DNA of 64,000 nt, taken from contig CAVVDM010000018.1 of NCBI GenBank assembly GCA_963746885.1, positions 310,001 to 374,000 on the forward strand, read 5' to 3'. The DNA is from DATARH01 sp963746885 (lineage in GTDB: Bacteria > Pseudomonadota > Alphaproteobacteria > ATCC43930 > CGMCC-115725). The translations under genes were made by a program, and so were the position numbers. The notes under the pieces were generated by a model, which did not search any database, was not told where the DNA came from, and worked only from the letters and a program-made list of their open reading frames with translations. This document shows positions 55,051-63,875 of this stretch, one piece after another; positions within the stretch are counted from its first letter, which is position 1, and every line of letters begins with the position of its first letter.

Positions 55051-56355
55051 TCACCCGTCCTCCGCCAGCCGCAGCCCCGAAAACGCCCAGCGCGCCGAGG
55101 GCGGGAAGAAATTGCGATAAGTGGCGCGGATATGGCCGGCAGGCGTCACCGCCGCGCCGCCGCGCAACACCATCTGGTTCGACATGAACTTGCCGTTGTA
55201 TTCGCCGATCGCGCCGGCGACCGGGCGGAAGCGCGGATAGGCAACATAGGGGCTTGCCGTCCATTCCCACACGTCGCCGATCATCTGGCGCAAGGCCGGC
55301 GCGTCCTCATTCCGCGTCGCGTCGGGACAGGGATGGTAGTGGGCGCTGTCGGCGAGGTTGCCGGCGAGCGGCAGCCGCGCCGCGGCGACTTCCCATTCCG
55401 CTTCGCTCGGCAGGCGCCTTCCGGCCCAGCGGGCAAACGCGTCGGCCTCGTAGAAGCTGACATGACACACCGGCTCGGCGGGGTCGAGCGGGCGCTCGCC
55501 CGCCAGGGTGAAGACGTGCCACGCGCCGTCCTCGATGCGCCAGTAGAGCGGCGCCTGCCAGCCCTCCTGCCGCACCGTCGCCCAGCCGTCCGACAGCCAG
55601 AATTCGGGGCGCCGATAGCCGCCATCGGCGATGAATTCGCGATACTCGTCGCAGGTCACCGGATGGCTCGCCAGGCGGAACGGCTCAAGCCAGATCTTGT
55701 GGCGCGGCCCCTCGTTGTCGAAGGCGAAACCGCGGCCGGCGTGGCCGATTTCGTGCAGTCCGCCGGCAAATTCGATCCAGCCGCGTCGCACCATGGTCGA
55801 TGCCGATGCCGGCCGCCGCGTCGGCTGGTAGGCGGGCAGCAGCGGATTGACCGAAAACACATGCTTGATGTCCATCAGGATCAATTCCTGATGCTGCTGC
55901 TCGTGGTGGCCGCCGAGTTCGACGAGCGGTGCCGCCTCATCCCACACCGCGTCATCCGCCTCGTCGATCAGGCGCAATATCGCCCCGGTGACGTGGTCGC
56001 GGTAGGCCCCGATCTCCGCCACCGTCGGGCGCGACAGCAGGCCACGCTGTGGTCGCGGATGGCGCGGTCCGGCGGCCTCGTAATAGGAATTGAACAGATA
56101 GGCGAAGGCCGGATCGAACGCGCGGTAGGAGGGGTCGAGCGGCGTCAGGATGAACGTCTCGAAGAACCAAGTGGTATGCGCCAGATGCCACTTTGTCGGG
56201 CTGACATCGGGCATCGACTGGATCGTCTGGTCCTCGGGCGTCAGCGGCGCGGCAAGGGCCTCGCTCTGGCGGCGGATGGCCAAGAACCGGCCGCGCGCCA
56301 CATCGCGGTCATCGAGGCGCGCCGGCTGCTGGATTTCTGTATCGAACAACTGCAC
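55051..56355 (-). CDS. egtB: Hercynine oxygenase, ergothioneine synthesis
   Basis: A 434-residue non-heme iron sulfoxide synthase that joins hercynine to a thiol donor (gamma-glutamylcysteine or cysteine). The N-terminal DinB-like domain supplies metal ligands: VSPTKWHLAHTTWFFETFI and ELGGHHEQQHQELILMDIKH. The C-terminal FGE-sulfatase domain has WLSDGWATVRQEGWQAPLYW and VCHVSFYEADAFARWAGRRL, then GDVWEWTASPY. It heads the egtB-egtD operon. Which thiol donor it takes cannot be decided from this. Confidence 0.95.
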   Translation of the reverse strand: MQLFDTEIQQPARLDDRDVARGRFLAIRRQSEALAAPLTPEDQTIQSMPDVSPTKWHLAHTTWFFETFILTPLDPSYRAFDPAFAYLFNSYYEAAGPRHPRPQRGLLSRPTVAEIGAYRDHVTGAILRLIDEADDAVWDEAAPLVELGGHHEQQHQELILMDIKHVFSVNPLLPAYQPTRRPASASTMVRRGWIEFAGGLHEIGHAGRGFAFDNEGPRHKIWLEPFRLASHPVTCDEYREFIADGGYRRPEFWLSDGWATVRQEGWQAPLYWRIEDGAWHVFTLAGERPLDPAEPVCHVSFYEADAFARWAGRRLPSEAEWEVAAARLPLAGNLADSAHYHPCPDATRNEDAPALRQMIGDVWEWTASPYVAYPRFRPVAGAIGEYNGKFMSNQMVLRGGAAVTPAGHIRATYRNFFPPSARWAFSGLRLAEDG

Positions 56356-56502
56356 TCCCTCGCCGCCGTTTGTCCCCCGCTAAGCGCGTCATTGCGCTGT
56401 GCGCAACAAAGCCTACTCGGCCAGATTGGCCGGTTGAAGCGGCGCTGTAAACCACACCGTCGGCAGGGTTGGAATACGACCTGGCGCGCCGTGACGGGCA
56501 GC

Positions 56503-57324
56503 CTACCCCGCCGCCACCTTGCCGACGCCCTCGATGACGGTGTCCCAGTCGTCGACCTCGCGGTCCTGCGGATGCACCATGATGTGCTGCACCCCGGCGT
56601 CGGCGTAGGCGGCGACCCGCTCCTTCATCATGCCGATGTCCTTGCCGTCCCAGTGCGAGCGGACCGAGATCGTGAACTCGGGCTCGGGCCGGTCGCGGCG
56701 CAGGCGCTTCACCACCTCGGCGGCCTGCTCCGGGTTCACCTGGCTGCCGTGCCAGCCGTCGCCGATCTTGACCGTGCGGCGGTGCGCCGGCTCGGAGCGG
56801 CTGCCGTGCCACATCGGGATATGGCTTATCGGCTGCGGCAGCATCGTCATGTCGCGGATCTCAGAGGGGATGTATTTGGCTTCGAACGTCACCGGATCCT
56901 GCGACCACACCGCGCGCATCATTGCGATGCCCTCGTCCATGCGCCGGCCGCGCTCGTGGAACGGCGCGCCCAATGCGGCGAACTCGGCCTCGAGCCAGCC
57001 GACGCCGACCCCGAGGATGAGCCGGCCGCCCGACAGATTGTGCAGGGTCGACAATTCCTTGGCGAGCGGCAGCGGGTGGCGCATCGGCAGGACGAGGACG
57101 CTGGTGCCGAGCCGCACCCGCTCGGTGACCGCCGCCACCCAGGTCAGCGTCAGGACGGGATCGTAGAACAACGGCGAGCGCGGGAACTGCGCCCGCGGCA
57201 CGATGATGTGCTCACTGACCCAGACGTCGCTGAGCCCCATGTCCTCGGCGCGGCGCGCGTGACGGCGGATCAGTTCCGGCGTCGCCTTGCTGCCGGCCTG
57301 CGGCAGATGAATCCCGAGTTGCAT
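56503..57324 (-). CDS. LLM-class F420/flavin-dependent oxidoreductase
   Basis: A 273-residue luciferase-like enzyme. The ATG at 57324 opens MQLGIHLPQAGSKATPELI, the usual start, and GGGAGGGAGCGCG precedes it. LSDVWVSEHIIVPRAQFPRS, VRLGTSVLVLPMRHPLPLAK and GGRLILGVGVGWLEAEFAAL are standard TIGR03619-type F420 motifs. It is divergent from the SDR at 57403 across 78 bases. The cofactor (F420 or FMN) is not certain. Confidence 0.87.
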   Translation of the reverse strand: MQLGIHLPQAGSKATPELIRRHARRAEDMGLSDVWVSEHIIVPRAQFPRSPLFYDPVLTLTWVAAVTERVRLGTSVLVLPMRHPLPLAKELSTLHNLSGGRLILGVGVGWLEAEFAALGAPFHERGRRMDEGIAMMRAVWSQDPVTFEAKYIPSEIRDMTMLPQPISHIPMWHGSRSEPAHRRTVKIGDGWHGSQVNPEQAAEVVKRLRRDRPEPEFTISVRSHWDGKDIGMMKERVAAYADAGVQHIMVHPQDREVDDWDTVIEGVGKVAAG

Positions 57325-57402
57325 CGCGCTCCCTCCCGTGGTGGTGTTGCCCAGCATGTGCTCAAGCATGCCTGCGCCGGACAGGCCGCGAAAGGGGGAA
57401 GG

Positions 57403-58167
57403 ATGCGCTTTCAGGACAAGGTGGCGCTGATCACCGCCGCCGCCAGCGGCATCGGCCGCGCCACCGCCGACATCATGGCGCGCGAGGGCGCCATCGTCAT
57501 CGCCGTCGATAACAATAAGGAGCGCCTCGATCGCGCCGTCGCCGAACTGGGCGCTTCCGGCGGGCGCGCACACGGACGGCTGTGCGATGCGCTCGACGCG
57601 GCGCAGGTCGATGCGCTCGTTGCCGCCGTCGCGGGCGAGTGCGGCACGATCGACATATTGGTCAATGCGGTCGGCGGCAGCACGGTCGTTGCGAAGCCCG
57701 GTGCGACGGTCGACGAGTTGAGCTTTGCCGACTGGCAGAAACTGATCGATTTCAACCTCAGCGGCACGTTCCTGTTCACCCATGCGGTGGTGCCGGTGAT
57801 GCAGCGGCAGCAACGCGGCAAGATCGTCAACCTGTCGTCGATCGCCGGCCGCGGCCTGAGCGTTTCGAGCAGCAGCGCCTATGCGGCGGCCAAGGGCGGC
57901 ATCATCGCATTCACCAAAAAGCTGGCCTACGAACTCGGCCCTTACGGCGTCACCATCAACGCGATCGCGCCGAGCGTCACGCTGACCGAGCGCATCCGCC
58001 CGCATTGGGAGCGCCGCAGCCAGGAGGCAAAAGCCGCCGAGATCGACAAGACGCCGTTGCGCCGCGTCGCCGAGGCGGCCGACCAGGCCAAGGTGATCTG
58101 CTTTCTCGCCTCAAGCGACGCCGACTTCGTGACCGGCGTGACGATCGACGTAACCGGAGGAAATTGA
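57403..58167 (+). CDS. Short-chain dehydrogenase/reductase
   Basis: A 254-residue classical SDR. Cofactor loop TAAASGIGRATADI, NAVGG in place of NNAG, Ser in IVNLSSIAGRGLS, Tyr-Lys in SAYAAAKGGIIAF. The end is FVTGVTIDVTGGN. The ATG at 57403 has GGGGGAAGG just upstream. The long open frame before it is the shadow of egtB, egtD and the LLM gene. It is coupled to the alpha/beta hydrolase, which starts two bases after its stop. Confidence 0.9.
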   Translation: MRFQDKVALITAAASGIGRATADIMAREGAIVIAVDNNKERLDRAVAELGASGGRAHGRLCDALDAAQVDALVAAVAGECGTIDILVNAVGGSTVVAKPGATVDELSFADWQKLIDFNLSGTFLFTHAVVPVMQRQQRGKIVNLSSIAGRGLSVSSSSAYAAAKGGIIAFTKKLAYELGPYGVTINAIAPSVTLTERIRPHWERRSQEAKAAEIDKTPLRRVAEAADQAKVICFLASSDADFVTGVTIDVTGGN

Positions 58168-58169
58168 TT

Positions 58170-58866
58170 ATGGCGACGTTTGTATTGGTGCACGGCTCCT
58201 ATCAGGGCGGCTGGATCTGGCAGAAGGTGGCGAACCGGCTGCGCGCCGCCGGGCATCAGGTCTACGCGCCGAGCCTCGACGGCTGCGGCGAGCGCAAGGG
58301 CACGGTGCGCCCGGGCATCACCACCGAAACGCAGGCCGACGAAGTCGCGCAGCTGCTGTTCTACGAGGACCTCAAGGACGTCGTGATGGTCGGCACCAGC
58401 TCGGGCGGCATGGTGGTGTGCCGGGTCGCCGAACTGATGCGCGAGCGGGTCGGCCGCCTCGCCTTCGTCGATGCGCTCGCGTTGCTCGACGGCGAGAAGA
58501 TCCGCGACATCGTCACCCGCTCGACGGCGTCGGCGAGCGGCGGCGGCCTGACCGCCGGTCCGTCGCGCGAGGATGCCGCCAACCGCCTGTTCGCCGATCT
58601 CGATCCGACAGACGCGCGCCTGGGCGCTCGAGCGCTATACCCAGCACCCGATCGGCATTTACGACCATCCGGTCAAGCTCGATTCGTTCTGGTCGCAGCA
58701 ATGGCCGGGAACCAGTGTGATCTGGTGCCGCCGCGCGCCCAACCCGGGGGAGGCGCACCAGCGCCGCGCCTGCGAGAAGCTCGGCGGCAAGTGGGCCGAG
58801 CTCGACACCGGGCACTATCCGATGCTGAGCATGCCCGACGAGCTGACCCGGCTGTTAGTGGGCTGA
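58170..58866 (+). pseudogene. Alpha/beta hydrolase, single-base frameshift
   Basis: The start at 58170 gives MATFVLVHGSYQGGWIWQKV and the elbow VVMVGTSSGGMVVCRV (Ser), typical of short hydroxynitrile-lyase/esterase-like hydrolases. At about 58611 the frame is lost within DLDPT; the other frame goes on RAWALERYTQHPIGIYD, then FWSQQWPGTSVIWCRRA and LDTGHYPMLSMPDELTRLL, with the general-base His in GHYPM. Removing one base restores 231 residues. The strict conservation of both halves means the damage is recent or a read error. Confidence 0.8.
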
Positions 58867-59178
58867 GGCTTCCTGCGCCGGCGCTGCCGCTGCCGGCGGC
58901 CTGTCGATCGGCCTGCTGCCTGAGGGCGAGCGAGAGGCCGCAAACCCGTTTGTCGCCGTGCCAATCGCCATCGGCGTCGCGCGCAACGCGGTCATCGCCC
59001 GTGCCGCGCTGGCGCTGATCGCGGGCGGCGGCGACTACCGCACATTGTCCGAGATCGCCCTCGGGTTGCGGCTCGGCCGACCGGCGCAGACATCGCTCGA
59101 CGCGTCGCCGGCCGCGGGGACCCGCCCGATGCCGCCCTCGATGCGCTGTGCCGGAACGTGCTCGCCCTGCCGGCGTAA
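58862..59178 (+). pseudogene. TIGR00725/SLOG-type protein, 3' remnant
   Basis: The frame enters at AAAAGGLSIGLLPEGEREAA and goes on NPFVAVPIAIGVARNAVIA, then GGGDYRTLSEIALGLRLGRP. It resembles the C-terminal half of the Rossmann-like SLOG proteins (GxxYGTLSEIAxALKLG motif). A second frame carries the final DALCRNVLALPA before the stop at 59178. No N-terminal half exists, as the hydrolase end is directly upstream. The family's conserved Gly-Gly-x-x-Thr/Gly-Thr core has ARNAVIARAALALIAGGG with the usual Gly kept. Confidence 0.6.
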
Positions 59179-59360
59179 CGCTCACCGGAGCGCCTCGCGG
59201 TATTTCGCTAAAATTCAAGACAAATATCCAAAAACCATTCCTTGTTTTCTCATAATATTCTTTGAGTAATATTTTTGAAGACAGCCCCAATTAACCAAAC
59301 CTACAGTCTTGGGTGGCGAAATGATTATCACGACAGTGGATTTGCAGGGGCAAGCGGACA
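59179..59360. other. AT-rich spacer before the receiver gene
   Basis: About 180 bases, of which 59208-59300 are far more AT-rich than anything else in this part of the window (ATAATATTCTTTGAGTAATA). It probably contains the promoter of the receiver gene. No gene or terminator is recognised. Confidence 0.4.
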
Positions 59361-59774
59361 ATGTACCTGGAAGGAAAGCACATCCTCGTCATCGACAACG
59401 AGGCGGAGCGCCGGGAGCAGAGCCAGCGAATTCTGGCCGCTGAGGGCTTCGCCGTGACAGTCGCGGCGGAAGGATTGTCGGCGATCCGCGCCGCGGCAAG
59501 CGGTCGATTTGCCCTCGCGGTCATCGCCACGCAATTGCCTGGCAGCCTGGACGGAGTGGCCACGCTTCGCCAGCTGCGGGCGCGTCAGCCCTGGCTCAAG
59601 GCGCTGTTTGCCGGCGAGCCGGCCGCCCGCCCGGCCGGGTCCGACCGCGAGCGCGACGATTTCATCCCCGCGCCGTTTGCCCGGCGCGAGCTGATTGGCT
59701 GCGTGCTGGAGCTGTTGGAGCGCGACAGCTGGCAGCGGCGTGCCGCGAGCGGCGAGTGCGGCCGCGCGGGCTGA
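59361..59774 (+). CDS. Degenerate response-regulator receiver protein
   Basis: A 137-residue single REC fold. It begins HILVIDNEAERREQSQRILA, as in receivers, with the acidic pocket Asp at IDNE. The phosphoacceptor position reads LAVIATQLPGSLDG, so Asp is replaced by Ala, and the conserved Lys of the KPF motif is Ala in DFIPAPFARRELI. It cannot be phosphorylated in the usual way. It has no output domain and no histidine kinase near. It might act by protein contact. The following tRNA-Pro is 108 bases away. Confidence 0.75.
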   Translation: MYLEGKHILVIDNEAERREQSQRILAAEGFAVTVAAEGLSAIRAAASGRFALAVIATQLPGSLDGVATLRQLRARQPWLKALFAGEPAARPAGSDRERDDFIPAPFARRELIGCVLELLERDSWQRRAASGECGRAG

Positions 59775-59882
59775 CCGCACCTCGCCAAGACGCGCCATGC
59801 CGCGCCGCGCGACACGGTTGCCGCGATCGCCCGCAATCGGCTAAAAGCCGCACGTGTGGTGGCACGATCGGCCGGCCGGCTC

Positions 59883-59961
<79 letters not shown>

Positions 59962-60002
59962 GCGGTCCGGCCGATCGATGCAGTGCGGAGGATGAGGGCG
60001 CG

Positions 60003-60302
60003 ATGGCGCTGGCACGGATCTACCAGCCGGCCAAGACCGCGATGCAATCAGGGCGGGCGCAGACGCGCCGCTGGGTGCTCGACTACGAGCCGGCAAGTCG
60101 GCGCGACCCCGACCCGCTGATGGGCTGGTCGAGCGCGCAGGATACGCTAAACGAGGTGCGGCTGCGCTTCGCGACGCTCGACGAGGCGCTCGCCTTCGCC
60201 CAGAAGCACGGCCTCGACTACACTCTGATCGAGCCGCATGCGCGAACCGCAAAGGCGAAAAGCTACGCCGACAATTTCCGCTACGATCGGGTGCGCACCT
60301 GA
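60003..60302 (+). CDS. NADH dehydrogenase (complex I) accessory subunit, NDUFS4-like
   Basis: A 99-residue protein of the ETC complex I NDUFS4/18-kDa family, found in Alphaproteobacteria and mitochondria. It begins ARIYQPAKTAMQSGRAQT, has RWVLDYEPASRRDPDPLMGW and ends KSYADNFRYDRVRT, all classic positions. It helps assemble or stabilise the peripheral arm of complex I. It lies between tRNA-Pro and tRNA-Arg, an arrangement that suggests an ordered core segment. The ATG at 60003 lacks a strong ribosome site. Confidence 0.92.
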   Translation: MALARIYQPAKTAMQSGRAQTRRWVLDYEPASRRDPDPLMGWSSAQDTLNEVRLRFATLDEALAFAQKHGLDYTLIEPHARTAKAKSYADNFRYDRVRT

Positions 60303-60307
60303 TTCCG

Positions 60308-60385
60308 GACCCCGTAGCTCAGCTGGATAGAGCACTCGCCTTCTAAGCGAGTGGTCGCGGGTTCGAGTTCCCGCCGGGGTCGCCA
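60308..60385 (+). tRNA. tRNA-Arg (anticodon TCT) with an 8-base T-loop
   Basis: Acceptor GACCCCG/CGGGGTC, anticodon stem CTCGC/GCGAG with loop CTTCTAA, and encoded CCA are fine. The T-stem is GCGGG/CCCGC but the loop reads TTCGAGTT, eight bases in place of seven, making 78 bases in total. Normal relatives have TTCGAGT. It may be a pseudo-tRNA or carry a single-base insertion or read error. An IS256 fragment lies about 215 bases downstream. Confidence 0.85.
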
Positions 60386-60599
60386 ATCCAAACAAATGGT
60401 TAGGTAGGATAATCGGGCAGCAACACAGTCCTTAAATCAGGTCTATATGTCCTGTGGGTACCGTAATGGGCACCGCTGCACTCGGTGGTGCAACCGGGCA
60501 TCACGGCTGTGGTCGCAGCGCTCTGTCGCGGCTTGTCGCAGCATCGCCACTCCCCTACCCCGCCGCGCGGATGCGGCATGGGGATAAGCGCCGAGCCGG

Positions 60600-60998
60600 C
60601 CGCCGGCACAAAGGAAATCCTGGGGCTCTGGCTCGAGCAGAACGCGGGCGCCAAATTCTGGCTGCGCGTCATGAACGAACTGAAAAATTGCGGCTTCGAG
60701 GATGTGCTGGTCGCCGTCGTCGATGGCCTGAAGGGCTTTCCCGAGGCGACCACCGCCGTCTTCCCGCAGGCGACGGTACAGACCTGTATCGTCCACCTGC
60801 TGCGCCACAGCCTCGGTGTTGTCTCCTGGAACGACCGCAAGCCCGTGGCGGCCGCGCTGAAAGGCATCTACCGAGCCGTTGATGCCACCGCCGGCAACAC
60901 TGCGCTCACCGCCTTCGAGGAGAAAGCCGGAGCCAGCACTCTCCGGCCAGGGGCCATTTCCCCAGCGACGAGGCCGCCACCAAACTACTCTTCCTCGG
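60600..60998 (+). pseudogene. IS256-family (mutator) transposase fragment
   Basis: The fragment reads TKEILGLWLEQNAGAKFWLR, then DVLVAVVDGLKGFPEATTAV (second catalytic Asp), FPQATVQTCIVHLLRHSL and KPVAAALKGIYRAVDA, and after a deletion GHFPSDEAATKLLFLG in another frame. These are the central parts of an IS256 transposase. N- and C-terminal parts are missing. It differs from the IS256 subtype at 38819, so it is a separate insertion. It lies downstream of tRNA-Arg, a common integration spot. Confidence 0.85.
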
Positions 60999-61115
60999 CT
61001 TCCCGCATCCCGGGCCGAGCCGGCCGGCTCCCGTATCTGGCGCCTCGGCGATGCGAGAGAGGGGGTCCCGGTCAGCCCATGCTGAATTTGGCCTGGCGGG
61101 AGGAGCTTCATGGCT

Positions 61116-61403
61116 TCAGCGGCATTCGGGTAGGGCGAGCAGGCCCTCCGGATGCAGGTTGTCATCCGCGGTCTTAAGGTATTTGCCGCCGTAGCGGCTG
61201 GTCGCAACGACGATCTCGATCTGCTGCCCGGCGCGCGACACATAGAACGTCCACCGCCCGGTTTCGATACCGGCGATCGCAGTCTCCTCGCTGATCGTCC
61301 AGCGCGCGCCGTCCGGGTTGACCCCGCCGATGCCGCGGATTCGCCGGTCGTGGTTGAGGCGATCGCTCCGGTCGACGCAGTGAATCTGATAGCGCGATCG
61401 CAT
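61116..61403 (-). CDS. DUF3892-family protein
   Basis: A 95-residue protein of unknown function. Its first strand is RYQIHCVDRSDRLN, the middle has RGIGGVNPDGARWTISEETA, and it ends VVATSRYGGKYLKTADDNL, then LLALPEC. These are the conserved positions of DUF3892. The ATG at 61403 is chosen; a TTG seven codons earlier exists. It lies 48 bases after the 2OG-oxygenase gene, so it may be the third gene of that operon. Confidence 0.72.
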   Translation of the reverse strand: MRSRYQIHCVDRSDRLNHDRRIRGIGGVNPDGARWTISEETAIAGIETGRWTFYVSRAGQQIEIVVATSRYGGKYLKTADDNLHPEGLLALPECR

Positions 61404-61451
61404 CGGCGTCGGGTCAGGCTGCAAGGTTCTGATGCCGGCGCAATCGACCGG

Positions 61452-62183
61452 CTATTCGCGCCGGAATGTGACGACGAGCACGTCGCGGTGGCCGGGGCGG
61501 GCCGGGTCGAGCGGCGTTACCGGCGTCACGCCATGGTAGACGCGGTTGTCATCGGTCACCGCCGCGTCGAGCGGGTCGGTCAGCGTAAAGCTGCCGAGCG
61601 GGCGCTGGGCGAGATCGGCGATGCTGGTTTCGCCGCTGGCGATGTTGACGCGGCTGACCAGCAATACCAGCACCCAGTCGACGCCGTCGCGGTGCATCCC
61701 TTCCGGGGTCGGTCTGCCGTCCTGCCCGGTGCGCGCCTCGATGCGGAACTGATGGATCTCGACGTGCCAGGAGGGCGGGCGCAAGGACGCCGGGGTCAGC
61801 CGGTCAAACAGACGATGGCACGAGGCGAGCACAGCACCGAGCGCCGGGTGCACTGCGATCTCGTCGGTGACCGGCTCGAACCAGCGCTCGATCCCACCGT
61901 TGAGCGGGTTGTAGTCGCGGCTCTGGTAGTGCGGCTGATGCGGCTTGCGGACGATTCCCTCGGGATTGGCGCGGAAGCAGGCAAAGCGCCGGCGGCGGTA
62001 GCGCCCCCCGTCGGCCATGAACATGTCGACCCCGAGATCGTCCCAGCTCGCGGCGAAGGCGCTCCAGTCGCGCAGCCCGGCCGCATCCAGCACGGCCCCC
62101 ATCTCCGGGGCGCGCACCAGGGCGAAGCCGGTGCGCGCGACGCTCGCGGCTATATCGCCGAGCCGGTCGTTCACGGTCTCCAT
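61452..62183 (-). CDS. 2OG-Fe(II) dioxygenase, amino-acid hydroxylase type (PF10014)
   Basis: A 243-residue enzyme of the 2OG-Fe dioxygenase family that includes L-isoleucine hydroxylase and BsmA. Iron ligands are His and Asp in PEGMHRDGVDWVLVLLVSR, and His in NRVYHGVTPVTP; the Arg for 2-oxoglutarate is further on. ACFRANPEGIVRKPHQPHYQ is a conserved substrate-site part. The ATG at 62183 follows the SDR stop by 11 bases. The frame is also open upstream into the SDR, but only because of the SDR's frameshift. It likely hydroxylates a free amino acid or similar acid. Confidence 0.85.
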   Translation of the reverse strand: METVNDRLGDIAASVARTGFALVRAPEMGAVLDAAGLRDWSAFAASWDDLGVDMFMADGGRYRRRRFACFRANPEGIVRKPHQPHYQSRDYNPLNGGIERWFEPVTDEIAVHPALGAVLASCHRLFDRLTPASLRPPSWHVEIHQFRIEARTGQDGRPTPEGMHRDGVDWVLVLLVSRVNIASGETSIADLAQRPLGSFTLTDPLDAAVTDDNRVYHGVTPVTPLDPARPGHRDVLVVTFRRE

Positions 62184-62194
62184 GTCGCGGCGCC

Positions 62195-62960
<766 letters not shown>

Positions 62961-63076
62961 GGGGTCGTTCTCAGCCTGTGGGGTGGATTGACGGTGGCGA
63001 GACCCACCGGATCGCCCGCCAGCCGCCGGCGGCAGGTATCACTGTCCTCAACCCACCCGCCAGAGTTTGCAGCGGT

Positions 63077-63715
63077 TCAAACCAGCGTCGAGGCCGGCTT
63101 TTCGTTGATGCAGCGCAGCAGCCGCCAATAGCCGAACAGATTGCTCGGGCGGATTTCGCGCGGCGAAAGCTTGCTCTCGCGCAGGAAAGCGTCGAGCGGG
63201 AAGTCGGCGTGGAACCCGATATGGCGGGCGAGATGCGCCAGCCGCCGCTCCATGAAGCGCAGCCCCCAATTCTCGCTGGTGAAGTGATTGACCAGGACGA
63301 TCGTGCCGCCGGGGATGCACACGCGGCGCATCTCCGCGGCAAACCGTGTCGGACTCGGCACCACCGAGGCGACGTAGAGCGCCAGCACCGCGTCGAACGA
63401 GTTGTCCTCGAAATCGAGGTGCTCGGCATCCATGACATGCAGCGCATCGACATGCGCCAGCCGCTCGCGAGCGACGCGCCGTTTGGCCTTCTCAAGCATC
63501 TCGGTCGAGATGTCGATCCCGGTGACGCGCGAATCGGCTCGGAAATACGGCAGCGACAGGCCGGTGCCGACTCCGACTTCGAGGATGCGCTGCCCCGGCT
63601 TGTCGTTGGCGACGCGCACCGCTTCCTTGCGTCCGGGATGAAACACCGGGCCGAAAACAACGTCATAAGATCCGGAAAACAGCCGGTAGGTCCGGATCGT
63701 GTCGCGCAAGTCCAT
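63077..63715 (-). CDS. SAM-dependent methyltransferase, PmtA-like (phosphatidylethanolamine)
   Basis: A 212-residue class I methyltransferase. The N-terminal helix YRLFSGSYDVVFGPVFHPGR is that of bacterial PmtA-type phospholipid N-methyltransferases. SAM site: ILEVGVGTGLSLPYF, then VTGIDISTEMLEKAKRR and LYVASVVPSPTRFAAEM. The end has FMERRLAHLARHIGFHADFP. It probably methylates phosphatidylethanolamine toward phosphatidylcholine, membrane-associated; ubiquinone-type methyltransferase is less likely. The ATG at 63715 is preferred over one 16 codons upstream. Nothing next to it is coupled. Confidence 0.75.
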   Translation of the reverse strand: MDLRDTIRTYRLFSGSYDVVFGPVFHPGRKEAVRVANDKPGQRILEVGVGTGLSLPYFRADSRVTGIDISTEMLEKAKRRVARERLAHVDALHVMDAEHLDFEDNSFDAVLALYVASVVPSPTRFAAEMRRVCIPGGTIVLVNHFTSENWGLRFMERRLAHLARHIGFHADFPLDAFLRESKLSPREIRPSNLFGYWRLLRCINEKPASTLV

Positions 63716-63875
63716 CGCGTCGTTTCTCGAAATTGGCGGCGGGATCACCGCACCATTAGCCAACCTGCCCCTTGTTATCGGCTTTGTAAACCCGTTGGGC
63801 CGTTAAGGCTGCAATGCGCGCGCTGCCGCGTGACACCCGCCGTGACGGCGGCCTGTGCCCTCCCGGGGTAACCCG

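Noticed and set aside
54823..57402. Long N-terminal extension of the SDR at 57403
   Set aside because: It is antisense to egtD, egtB and the LLM gene. The SDR has its own ribosome site and standard start.
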